A stretch of DNA of 64,000 bases, taken from positions 3,348,001 through 3,412,000 of the forward strand of contig JAPVLO010000275.1 in the NCBI GenBank assembly GCA_027257055.1, read 5' to 3'. The notes under the pieces are model-generated. The model ran no database searches and had not been told where the DNA came from. It saw only the letters and a list, made by a program, of their open reading frames with translations. The stretch is from Cephalopachus bancanus (taxonomy: Eukaryota; Chordata; Mammalia; Primates; Tarsiidae). The translations under genes and the position numbers were made by a program. Positions 33,815 through 43,352 of this stretch are shown here, piece by piece; within the stretch, counting starts at the first letter, position 1; every line of letters starts with the position of its first letter.

Positions 33815-34515
33815 TAAATTGTCATACAGAATAATTTAACTGCTCTAAAAACAAATTCTCTGCGCTTCACCTGTTCAGCCTTCCATGTCCCCAAACTCAG
33901 GGCAACCACCAAGTCTTTATCAGTTTGCCTTTTCCAGAATGTTATATACTGCATTTGTACAGTATGTACTCTTTGCAGAGTGGCTTCTTTCACTTGGCAA
34001 TATTCATTCAAGCTTCCTTTGTTTTTAGACCGGGCATGAAGGAACATTTATTTCCATTGCTGAATAGTATTCCACTCTGTGGATGTACCACAGTTTATCC
34101 AGTCACCTGTTGAAGGGCATCTTGGGTTGCTTCCAAACATATGTTTGAGCAAAACATATGTTGCTATTCACATGCAGAAAAATGTGTGGACATGAATTTT
34201 CAAAACAGTTGGTTAAATACCTACGAATGCGATTGTTGGATCATATGGCAATACTATGTTTAGCTTTGTGAGATGCTGCCAAATTGTCTTCTGAAGTAGC
34301 TGTGCCATATTGCATCCCCGCCAACAGTGAATAAGAGTCTCTTTTGCTCTGAATCATCATCATCAGAATGGTATTGTCAGGTTTTTGGAATTTAGCCATT
34401 GCAATAAGCAAGGTGGTATCTTGTTTTAATTTGCACTTCCCTAATGACAAATGACACGGAGAGTCTTTTCATACTCCTACTTTCCATCTGCATACTCCTT
34501 TGCCTATTTTTAATT
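33815..34515 (-). mobile_element. Old L1 3' UTR and ORF2 3' end
   Basis: Antisense blocks: 'CAGTATGTACTCTTTGCAGAG' region, 'CTGAATAGTATTCCACTCTG', 'GTACCACAGTTTATCCAGTC', 'GATTGTTGGATCATATGGC' and 'CATCCCCGCCAACAGTG'. This old L1M-like fragment has diverged strongly and carries no open frame. Confidence 0.8.
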
Positions 34516-35018
34516 GAGCTACAATAGTCTTTATCCATTGTTGTGCTTTGCACAGTCCAAACATATTACATGGAAATTTCCAGAAATAAACAGTTCAGTT
34601 CATAAGTCTTAAAGTGAGCTCCATTCTAAGTAGCATGAGGAAATCTCACACTGTTCAAATCTTTTTCGCTCAGGACTTGAATAATTACATTGTCTAGCAT
34701 TTCCATGCATCTATACAACCTTCCGTTTAGTCACTTAACTGTCATCTTAGTTATCAGAGAGACTATTGCACTGATGTAGTATTTGTGTTCAAGTAATCCT
34801 TATTTTACTTAGTAGTGGCTCCAAAACTCAAGAGTACAGATGCTGGCCATTCAGACATACCAAAAAGAAGCCTAAAGTGCTTCATTTAAGTGAGAAAGTG
34901 ATTGTTTCTGAATTAATAAGGGCATTTTAACAATTGCAAGCTGAGGTTGTTAAAATCTATGGTAAGAACAAATTTTCTATCCATGAAATTGTGAAAAAGG
35001 CCTTTATAAAAATATTGC
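34516..35018 (+). mobile_element. Tigger-type DNA transposon, 5' part
   Basis: A TcMar-Tigger remnant is recognisable from 'TACATGGAAATTTCCAG' through the start of the transposase. The frame from about 34806 has GTG in place of the initiating ATG and reads peptides such as LKSTDAGHSD and ISELIRAF, then AEVVKIYGKNKFSIHEIVKK with one stop inside. This is the CENP-B-like helix-turn-helix part of the transposase. It stops at 'GTGAAAAAGG', where other sequence follows. The transposase is lost. Confidence 0.75.
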
Positions 35019-35161
35019 AGCTTTGTACAGTGACAGTATCGTAGCCAATGAGGTTTATCTGAGGCGCGATTATTGCTAATTTAAAACTTTTCCCAATACC
35101 CCACCATGACAACTTGAAATATAGTCGGCATTGGCAATTTTTGAATCTCTACAGAGACTGA
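35019..35161 (+). pseudogene. RNU4: U4 snRNA copy (probably a retropseudogene), full length
   Basis: The 143 bp match U4 snRNA from its first base to near its last. The 5' end AGCTTTG, the kink-turn region 'GTAGCCAATGAGGTTTATC', 'GGCGCGATTATTGCTAATT', 'AACTTTTCCCAATACCCC', 'ATAGTCGGCATTGGC' and the Sm site AATTTTTGA are all present. Against it being functional: three substitutions in the U6-pairing stem II region near positions 8-15, a 3-nt loss just after the Sm site that alters the terminal stem, and a location inside a Tigger element with no visible snRNA promoter. An A-rich stretch follows, as in retrocopies. Confidence 0.88.
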
Positions 35162-35292
35162 GTTTAAAAAAAATTTTTTATTTTTGCACAGTACATATAG
35201 AGTTCAGCACTATCTGTAGTTTCAGACAACCACTAGGGGTCTTGGAACATATCCCAAGCAGATAAGCACGAATAAGACAGGAATACTGTGCT
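35162..35292 (+). mobile_element. Tigger-type DNA transposon, 3' end
   Basis: After the U4 copy the Tigger 3' end resumes: 'ACAGTACATATAGAGTTCAG', 'CTATCTGTAGTTTCAGACAAC', 'GGGGTCTTGGAACATATCCC' and 'CAGATAAG'. The transposase middle is absent. The element is therefore an internally deleted copy, or one part was lost when the U4 copy inserted. Confidence 0.75.
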
Positions 35293-35351
35293 TGCTTTAT
35301 TTTTGTTCATTTTAAGAGATTTTTTGCTTATATTTTAGTATTTAATTTTAA

Positions 35352-35638
35352 TTTTTTTAGAGTCAGAGTTTCACTCCAATCCTCAAACTGAAATTCAGTG
35401 ACACAATTATAGCTCACTGCAGCATTAAACATTTTGTGTTTAAGGGATTCTCCTACTTCAGCCTCCTGAGTAGCTGGGATCACAGGTGTGTGCCACCACA
35501 ACCCAGCTAATTTTAAAAAATAGAAATGAGGTCTTGCTATGTTACCCAGGCTGGTCTTGAGCTTCTGGCCTCAAGTACTCCTCCAAGCTTGGCTTCCCAA
35601 AGCGCTGGGATTACAGGCACAAACTATAGCACCTGGCC
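35352..35638 (-). mobile_element. Old Alu (AluJ-like), antisense
   Basis: An antisense Alu with 'CTACTTCAGCCTCCTGAGTAGC', 'GAGGTCTTGCTATGTTACCCAG' and 'CTGGGATTACAGGC'. It has no local-type features and almost no CpG, so it is an old copy like those at 758 and 60652. Confidence 0.88.
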
Positions 35639-35639
35639 T

Positions 35640-37616
35640 TATATTTTGTATATAAACACTTTATCTTATATGAGTTTGTCAAATATTTCTGGGCAAGTGT
35701 ATGGCTTAACTTTCTATTCTTTTAAAGTATTTTTTACTAGACAGTTTTCAATTTTTAATAAAGTTTAGTTTATAAATTTTTTTTCTTTCATGGAGTATGC
35801 TTTTGATGCTCTATTTAAAACTTATCATCAATCCCTAAATTGCCTAAATTTTATGTATTATTATATAATTGCTATAGTTTCACAATTTACACATATGATA
35901 CATTTTGATTTATTTTTGTGAAAGTATTTTTAAAACTTTCATCTAAGTTTATATTTTGGCATATGGCTGTACAATTTTGCCAGCACCGCCATTTGTTGAA
36001 CACAATTATTCTCCCTCAGCTGGATTGCCTTTGTGCTTTTCTCAAGAATCAGTTGACTATATTTTTGTGGATTTCTTTCAGAATCCTTATTTTGTTACAT
36101 TGTTCTATGTCTGTTTTTTCACTAATTCCACGCTGTTTGGATTATTGTATTGTTTATGTTAATTTTTAAATTTGTTATTGTGAGTCTCTAATTTTGCTCT
36201 TCTACAGTATTGCGCTATTTTGGTCTTTTGTGTTTTCACAGAAATTTTCAAATCAGTTTGTTGATATCTACAGGATGTTATTCTGAAATTTGTATTGGGA
36301 TTTAATCGAGTCGATAGGTACAGTAGGAAAGAATTGACCTTTTAAACTATTCTGAAGTTTCCAGCCCATGAATAGTGACTACCATTCCATTTAGTTAAAT
36401 CTTACTTGATTTCTTTCATCAGTGTTTTCCAGTTATCTGTATAAAGATCCTGTAAATATTTATACATAAGTACTTCATTTTGGGGTGGCATTGTAAATGG
36501 TATTTTTTCTTATTTCCAGTTCCAATAGTGAATTTTTTATTATAGGAAAGCAAGTGTGTCCTTCAACCTTGTTATATTTGTTTGTTAGTTCCAGGAATTT
36601 TGTTGTAAATCCTTTGAGATTTCTACATGGAAAATCATGCCATTTTTCAATAAAGACATCTTTCTTCTTCTTTTTTCTAATCTGCGTGCCTAGTATTTCT
36701 TTCTTTCATATTACATTAGCTGAAATTTCCAGTACATTGTTGAATGAGAGTGATATGAGAGGACATCCTGCCCTTGTATCTAATCATAGGAGAAAAACAT
36801 TCAATCTCTTACCACTATGTTAGCTTTAAATTTTCCCATACATATATACCCTTTGTTAGACTAAGGAATGTCTCTTCTATTCCTAGTTTTTTGAAAGTTT
36901 CTAGCTGAATAGGTGATACTTTTTAGGATGATTTTTCTGATTCAAGTTATATGTTCTTTTTTTTTTCTTATTTAGATTGTTCATATGATGAATTATATAA
37001 ACTGACTTACAGAATTTGAACTAGTATTGTATTCCTGGCACTAATCTCCCCTGATTATTATATACTGTCTTTTTATATATTGCTGGATAATATTTTGTTA
37101 AGGATACTATAAGAGATGTTGATTTTTATTTTTGATTATTTGTTTCTTCCTCCTCTTTGTAATTAGTTAGCCTAGCTAGTTTTCCAAGTAACCATATTTT
37201 GAGTTATTTTCCATTGGAAATCTTATTCTTGTCGTTTTAAAGATGTTTTTCTCTCTGGCTTATTTTAAGATTCTGTCTTTGATATTCTGAAGATTTAATA
37301 GAAGTGTTTCATTTTTTGCATGCGTGTGTGTATGTGCATCTTCTAAATACTCATCTTCCTTGGTGATTTTGAACTTCCTGAATCTGGTTTGTGTGGGAGG
37401 AATTGGTTATTGATTTTGAAGTTCTTGACCTCTATTATTTAAAATATTTATTTGTGCTTTATTCTCTTTTTTTCTTCTTCTTCTATTTCTTTTTTAAAAT
37501 TGCAAGTATGTTTTCTTTTTTTATATTGTCACAGAGTTCTTGAATATTCTATTCTGTTCTCTGGGGGGTTGTTGTTGTTCTTTTTATTCTGTTTGCATTT
37601 TAATTGTGAGATTTCT
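35640..37616 (-). mobile_element. Old L1 ORF2 and ORF1 remnant (host of L1-D)
   Basis: Antisense L1 order: 'GCCAGCACCGCCATTTGTTG', 'CTCAAGAATCAGTTGACTATA', 'CCCATGAATAGTGACTACC' and 'TTTCTTTCATCAGTGTTTTCC', then RT-region and 5' segments. It ends with TAATTGTGAGATTTCT at 37601-37616, which is repeated at 40434-40449 where the same element resumes. No frame is open. Confidence 0.75.
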
Positions 37617-37618
37617 TT

Positions 37619-37922
37619 TATTTTTATATTTATTTATTTATTTTGAGTTGGAATCTCACTCTGTCACCCAGACTGGAGTGCAGTGGCCGCTCCCGGCCAC
37701 TGCAGCCTCGACCTGCTGGGCTCTGGCGATCCTTCCACCTCAGCCTTCCAGGGAGCTGGAACTACAGGCGTGCACTACCACGCCCAGCTAATGTTTTGAT
37801 TTATTGTAGAGATGAGGTCTCGCCAAGTTGCCCAGGCAGGTCTCGAACCCGCGGGCTCAGGCAATCCACTCACCTCAGCCTCTCAAAGCATGGGATTACA
37901 GGCTGAGCCACTGAGCCCGGCT
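37619..37922 (-). mobile_element. Alu, local type, antisense, at the L1-D tail
   Basis: This full-length antisense Alu has a long T-rich tail (37619-37640). The duplication GATTTCTTT lies at 37610-37618 and 37923-37931. It inserted exactly where the target-site duplication of L1-D meets the L1-D poly(T), so it is younger than L1-D. Confidence 0.95.
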
Positions 37923-37931
37923 GATTTCTTT

Positions 37932-38845
37932 CTTTTTTTTTTAAACTTTTAAATTTTTTATTTTAAAATTGTGGGGTACAATTCAGGGTTAGGTTTACAA
38001 ATATTCATTGTGCAGGTAACCTTGTTGATGAGGTGTGACCCCCTTCCCCAGGCAGTTTCTCACTACTGCTAATCCCACCTCTCCACCCCCCCACCATACC
38101 CCCACAGTTTCTCGCCACTGTCAATCATTTTCTTATGGTATTATGGTAGTTGTCCAAGGTCCACTTATGAGTGAGAACATGTGATACTCAGTTCTCTGTT
38201 TCTGTGAAAGATCACTCAGTATTATCGACTCATTCCATTGAGGTTTCTGTGAAGTTCATGATTTTGTTCTTTTTTATGGTTGTGTAATATTCCATTGTGT
38301 ATATGTACCACATTTTTTGTATGCAGTCCTCTTTTGATGGGCAGCACAGTTGGTTCCATGTTCTTGCTATTGTGAACAAGCCTGAGATAAACATACAAGT
38401 GCAGGTATCTTTTGTATAGAGTGATTTGAGTTCTTCCAGGTATATTTCCAGTAGAGGGGTTTGCAGGGCCACATAGAAGGTTGAGTTTTAGAACTTTTAG
38501 GAATCGCCACACTGATTTCCACAGAGGCTATACTAGTTTACACACCCACCAACAGTGTAGAAGTGTTCCCTTTTTGGCACATCCTCTCCAACATCTGTTA
38601 GTTTTTGAGTTATTGATGATGGCCATCCTGACTGGAGTTAGGTGGTATCTCAGTGTAGTTTTAATTTGCATCTCCTTGATGACTAGTGAGGCTGAACATT
38701 TCATGTATCTGTTGGCTACTCATATGTCTTCTTTTGGGAACTGTCTATTCTTATCTTTTGCCCACTTTGTAATGGGGCTGTTTTGTTTTTCCTTTTAGCA
38801 TGTTTGAGTTCCTTATAGATAATAGATGTTAGACCTTTGTCAGAA
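37932..38845 (-). mobile_element. 5'-inverted L1 (L1-D), 3' arm
   Basis: Antisense L1 starts with poly(T) at about 37932 and the 3' UTR ('GTGGGGTACAATTCAGGG', 'CCACTTATGAGTGAGAACATG', 'GATCACTCAGTATTATCG'). It runs to 'TTAGACCTTTGTCAGAAAG' in the ORF2 3' part. A few bases of microhomology (GAAAGA) lie at the switch to the plus strand near 38845. Confidence 0.93.
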
Positions 38846-40433
38846 AGAGAACTACAGGCCAATATCCTTGATGAACATAGATGCCAAACTTCTCAAAAAG
38901 ATCCTAGCAAACCGGATTCAAAAACACATCCCAAAAAATCATCCATCACGACCAATAGACTTCATCCCTGGGATGCAAGACTGGTTCAACATTCATAAAA
39001 CTATAAACGTAATTAAATAAATCAACAGACGTAAAAACAAAAACCACATGATAATATCATTAGATACAGAAAAAGCTTTTGATAAAATTCAGCACTCCTT
39101 CCTGATAAAACCCCTCGAACATCTAGACATAGATAGAACATACCTCAAAATAATAAGAACCATCTATGAAAAACCCACAGCCAGCATACTGCTAAACCGA
39201 CAGAAATTTGAACCATTTCCCCCCGAAAACTGGAACAAGACAAGGATGCTCACTCTCACCCCTCCTGTTTAACATAGTTTTGGAAGTCCTAGCTAGAGCA
39301 ATCAGAGAAGAGAAGGCGATCAGGGGTATCCAAATAGGAAAAGAGGAAGTCAAGTTATCTCTCTTTGCAGTCAACATGATTCTATAACCTGAAAACCCAA
39401 GAGAATCTGTCAAAAACCTCTTTTCACTGATAAAGGACTTTGGCAAATTCTCAGGGTATAAAATAAATGTGCAAAAGACAATTGCATTTCTATACACCAA
39501 TAATAAACAAACAGAAGCCCAAATAAAAAGCACAATTCCATTCACAATAGCCTCAGACACACAAAAAAAGAAATACCTTGGCATCTTCCTAACCAGAGAT
39601 GTGTAAGACCTTTACAATGAAAACTATAAAACACTGCTCAAAGAAATCAAAGATGACACAAACAAGTGGAAAAATATTCCATGCTCATGGATTGGAAGAA
39701 TCAACATTGTTAAGATGTCCATTCTACCTAAGACAATCTACAGATTTAATGCAATACCCATCAAATTACCAGCAACATTCTTCTCAGACCTAGAAACAAC
39801 AATACAGGAATTCATATGGAAACATAAATGACCAAATAGCCAAAGCAATCCTCAGCAAAAAACAAACAAACAAAAAACAAAACAACAACAACAAAACAAA
39901 GCAAGAAGTATTACACCCCCAGGCTTTAAACTTTATTATAAAGCTACAATAATCAAAACAGCCTGGTATTGGTACAAGAACAGGCATATAGACCAATGTA
40001 ATAGAATTGAGATTCTAGAAGCAAAACCTCAATTTCTCAACCAACTCATCTTTGACAAAGCCTCCACCACCAACCACTGAGGAGACTAGAACCTATTCAG
40101 TAAATGGTGCTGGGAAAACTGGCTGACCACATGCAGAAGATTGAAACAGGACCCCTAACTATCCCCATACACAAAAATTAACTCCAAATGAATCAGAGAA
40201 CTAAACATAAAGCCTCAAACTATAAGAACCTTAGAAAATGCAGGAGACACTCTTATGGAAGTTGGAACTGGCAACCAATTCCTGAGCAAAACCCGAAATG
40301 CCCAGGCCATAAAAGATAAGATAGACAAGTGAGACCTCATCAAACTGACAAGCTTATGCAAAGCCAAAGAAACCATCAAGAGAGCAGGGAGATAGCCCAT
40401 AGACTGGCAAAAAATATTTGCCAACTCCGTGTC
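38846..40433 (+). mobile_element. 5'-inverted L1 (L1-D), inverted 5' arm with RT domain
   Basis: Sense ORF2 from the RT domain to 'AAAAATATTTGCCAACTC', the bases that in L1 immediately precede the start of the other arm. The frame at 38826-39020 includes [19 protein letters not shown] and the one at 39048-39272 includes [17 protein letters not shown]. The catalytic YxDD position (near 39366) reads FAVNM, and stop codons follow, so the enzyme is dead. A (CAAA)n expansion lies at 39860-39900. The arm ends at 40428-40433 with the duplication TAATTGTAAGATTTCT directly after. Confidence 0.93.
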
Positions 40434-41100
40434 TAATTGTAAGATTTCTATTGACTTATCTTCCAGTTCACTGATCCTAAGCTAAGTCAAAAGATTGTCT
40501 TATTTTTTTTCAATTCCTGGAACTATGTTTGGTATTTCTAGAATTTTCTTTTGATTCCTTTCCTAGTTTTCATCTCTGCCTACATTACCTATCTATTCTT
40601 GAAAGTGGTCTATTTTTCCATTAGATTCCTTAACATATTATTCATAGCCATCTTATGTTTCTTGTCTGATAATTCTAACATCTGTGTCATATCAGAATCT
40701 GTTTCTGATAATTGTATTGTTTATGCAGTCTTTATTCTGAATGTGTTTAGGTAAGAACATATTTTTCATTGACAGCTGCACATGTCGTATCAACTAATAA
40801 GAACTGAAGTAACTATGATTTAAATGTGAGAAATCGTGTTCAATCTGTCCAGGTGTTATTACTTGTTTAGTGTTTGTTGTATACATATCAAAGGCTTTAA
40901 AAATTGTAGTGGCCTTGTTTTTGTTTGCTCTTTCAGTTTGGCAATTTTTTATGTCTTAATCCATAAAATTAGTTTGTACTTTGAGGTTGTTTCAGTTGTA
41001 ATTTTTGTTTTTATCCTGAGGCTGCCTTGGCACAATCATAAGATCTGAGGAAGGAGGAAGCATTCTACAATTTTCTCTGTAAAACTCAGCTTTTAGTATA
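40434..41100 (-). mobile_element. Old L1 host, ORF1 and 5' UTR end, resumed
   Basis: Joining the 37616 side to 40450 restores continuous antisense L1 ('...GATTTCT / ATTGACTTATCTTCCAG...'). The block continues with 'TTCCTGGAACTATGTTTGG', 'TGTCTGATAATTCTAACATC' and a 5'-UTR-like segment to about 41100. Confidence 0.7.
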
Positions 41101-41925
41101 GCCTTCATCTTAAAGCTGTGACCTTCATAAAGTGTTTATGTCACTTTTCTTGTAGTATAATTTTTTTTCTCTATCCGATTTCTATTACTTCCCTGGTTAA
41201 AACAGTCTGAATCTATTTTATTGAATCCCACATTTCCTATGATTTTTGTTTTCCTTTGTTTTGTTACTTTTTCTTCAGGTGGAACAGAAAAGTTGGAGGG
41301 CTTGGTATGGAGAGTAGAATTTTATCCCAGCCTGGGGCAGGGTTTCAGAGAAGTGCTTTGAAAATGCCCTTTCCCCTGGAGAGTAGAACATCCCCGTTGG
41401 GATGACTGCCTATGTATCACAATGGCTGCATTCCTCTTTCCCTTTACAGGGCCAACTGTGGATCTTTCTGAAATACTCACTTTGAGAATCTGGTGGAGAT
41501 CCTGGAGAGATATATTTTGGTTTATTTTATGCCTTATTTCTGCTTCCAGTTCAAGAAACTTTGCCTGGCAAATGAGCAGAAGTAGTAAAGTCTTTGACAG
41601 ACATCAACTCATAAGAGGCAAGAGATAATTTACCCATGCTTCCTCTAGCTCACACTTCATAGGGTAAATAAACCACAGTGGCTGGCCTTAAGGACCTAAA
41701 ATATGAAAGCTAAAACAATTAATTCTCAAAAAAAAATTAAAAACAGGAGAGAAATGTTACAACTTGGAGTATAAAAGTATTCATTAAATCTATTTTAAAG
41801 CAGAAATTATTTTTTAATTGATAATATTGACAATTAAAATTAAGAACTTTATATCCCACAAAGGACTTGTAGCCAGAACTTTAGATAATAATAAAGTGGC
41901 AGACAACTACATTTAAAATAAACAA
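41101..41925. other. Unassigned, possibly further L1 5' UTR
   Basis: About 825 bp, somewhat GC-richer around 41280-41500 ('GGTGGAACAGAAAAGTTGG', 'GGCCAACTGTGGATC'). It may be the antisense 5' UTR of the preceding L1, judged from position alone. The frame at 41422-41628 has no recognisable product. Confidence 0.35.
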
Positions 41926-43027
41926 AGGACTTGATCAGAAACCTCAAATGATCATGATAAAATGTTCAACAAACATATGAGAATGTTCTCAATACTATTA
42001 GTCATCAGAGAGATATAAAATAAGGCAGCAAGGTATTGATATATACCCTAATGAATAACTAAACTTAAAAGCATTGACACTGCCAGTTATGAAGCAAATT
42101 GGGCTCTCATATACTGCTGGTGGGAGTGAAAAGTGGTACAACCATTCTGAGATATTGGTTGTATTGAGTAAAGCAAAATATAAGTATACACTATGACTTA
42201 ACAAATTCCTTCCTGAGTATGACCCAAGAGAAGCGATAGCTTGTGTTCACCAAAATTTATTTACAATGTTATAACTTCATTTATAATAGTTTAAAAAATT
42301 GAAAATGGTTAGACTGCTCATCAGTTGTACAATACGACAAAACATTGTGTCATGGTCACACAATGAAATACTACACAGCAATAAACATTTTTCAAAGAAA
42401 CTAAAAATACATATTATACTGTAGATTAATCTCATGGACACCAAAGTGATTGGAAAGAACAACATACTGTATGATCCCATTGATGAAAAACTCAGAGATA
42501 TTCAAGGAAAATTTATAGTGATAATGTCAGAATAATGGTTAACGCCAGGCTCGGTGGCTCACCCTGTAATCCCACCGCTTTGGGAGGCCGAGGTGAGTGG
42601 ATTGCCTGAGCCCATGGGTTCGTGACCCACCTGGGCAACTTGACGAGACCTCATCTCTACAATAAATCAAAAAATCAGCCGGGCGTGAGAGTTTGGGCCT
42701 GTAGTTCCAGCTACTTGGAAGGCTGAAGCGAAATGATCGCCGGAGCCCAGCAGGCAAGGCTGCGGTGGCCGGGAGCGGCCACTGCACTCCAGTCTAGGCG
42801 ACGGAGTGAGACTCCAACTCAAAAAAAAATAGTGGTTAACTTTAGAAGGTCACTCACTAAGCACAGAAGAACTTTCCCAAGCACTGGAAATTACATCTTG
42901 GTTGACATGAGTGATTGTATGTGTGTGTAGACTTGGTAAAATTTTATCAGGCTGTATATTCAAGATTTGTATAACTACCAGATCAAATTTATACTTTTAC
43001 TTAAAGGAGAGATAGAAATTAACATTG
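41926..43027 (+). mobile_element. Old L1 3' end, sense, with one Alu
   Basis: Sense blocks: 'ATGTTCTCAATACTATTAGTC', 'CATATACTGCTGGTGGGAGTG', 'CAATGAAATACTACACAGC', 'CTCATGGACACCAAAGTGATT', 'ACATACTGTATGATCCCATTG' and, after the Alu, 'GACTTGGTAAAATTTTATCAG' and 'GGCTGTATATTC'. This is the usual ORF2-end to 3'-UTR order. Confidence 0.85.
42544..42827 (+). mobile_element. Alu, local type, sense
   Basis: It is flanked by AATAATGGTTAAC (42531-42543) and AATAGTGGTTAAC (42828-42840), a 13-bp duplication with one mismatch. Both arms are present. The right arm has an unusual 'GGCGTGAGAGTTTGGGCC' in place of 'GGCGTGGTAGCGCATGCC'. Confidence 0.95.
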
Positions 43028-43338
43028 GTCGGGTGCTGTGGCTCAAGCCCATAATCCCAGCACTTTGGGAGGCCGAGGTGAGGGGATTGCCTGAGTCCGT
43101 GGGTTCGAGAACAACCTGGGCAACTTGGCAAGACTTCATCTCTACAATAAATAAAACAAATTAGCTGGATGTGGTAGCATGCGCCTGTAGTTCTGGCTAC
43201 TAGGAAGGCTGAAGCAGAAGGATTGCCTAAGACCAGCGGGTCGGCGCTGGAGTGACCATGAGTGTGTCACTGCACTCCACCCTGGGTGATGAGATGAGAC
43301 TCCAACTGGAAAAAAAAGAAAAAAGAAAAAAAAAGGAA
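43028..43338 (+). mobile_element. Alu, sense
   Basis: It is flanked by AGAAATTAACATTG (43014-43027) and AGAAATTAACACTG (43339-43352). The left arm has 'CCCAGCACTTTGGGAGGCCG'. The tail is A-rich with G interruptions (AAAAGAAAAAGAAAA-type). It has fewer CpGs than the youngest copies. Confidence 0.95.
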
Positions 43339-43352
43339 AGAAATTAACACTG

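Noticed and set aside
38826..39272. Reverse-transcriptase-like frames as a possible active L1
   Set aside because: The element is 5'-inverted, its catalytic YxDD box reads FAVN, and stops interrupt the frame. It cannot code for a working protein.
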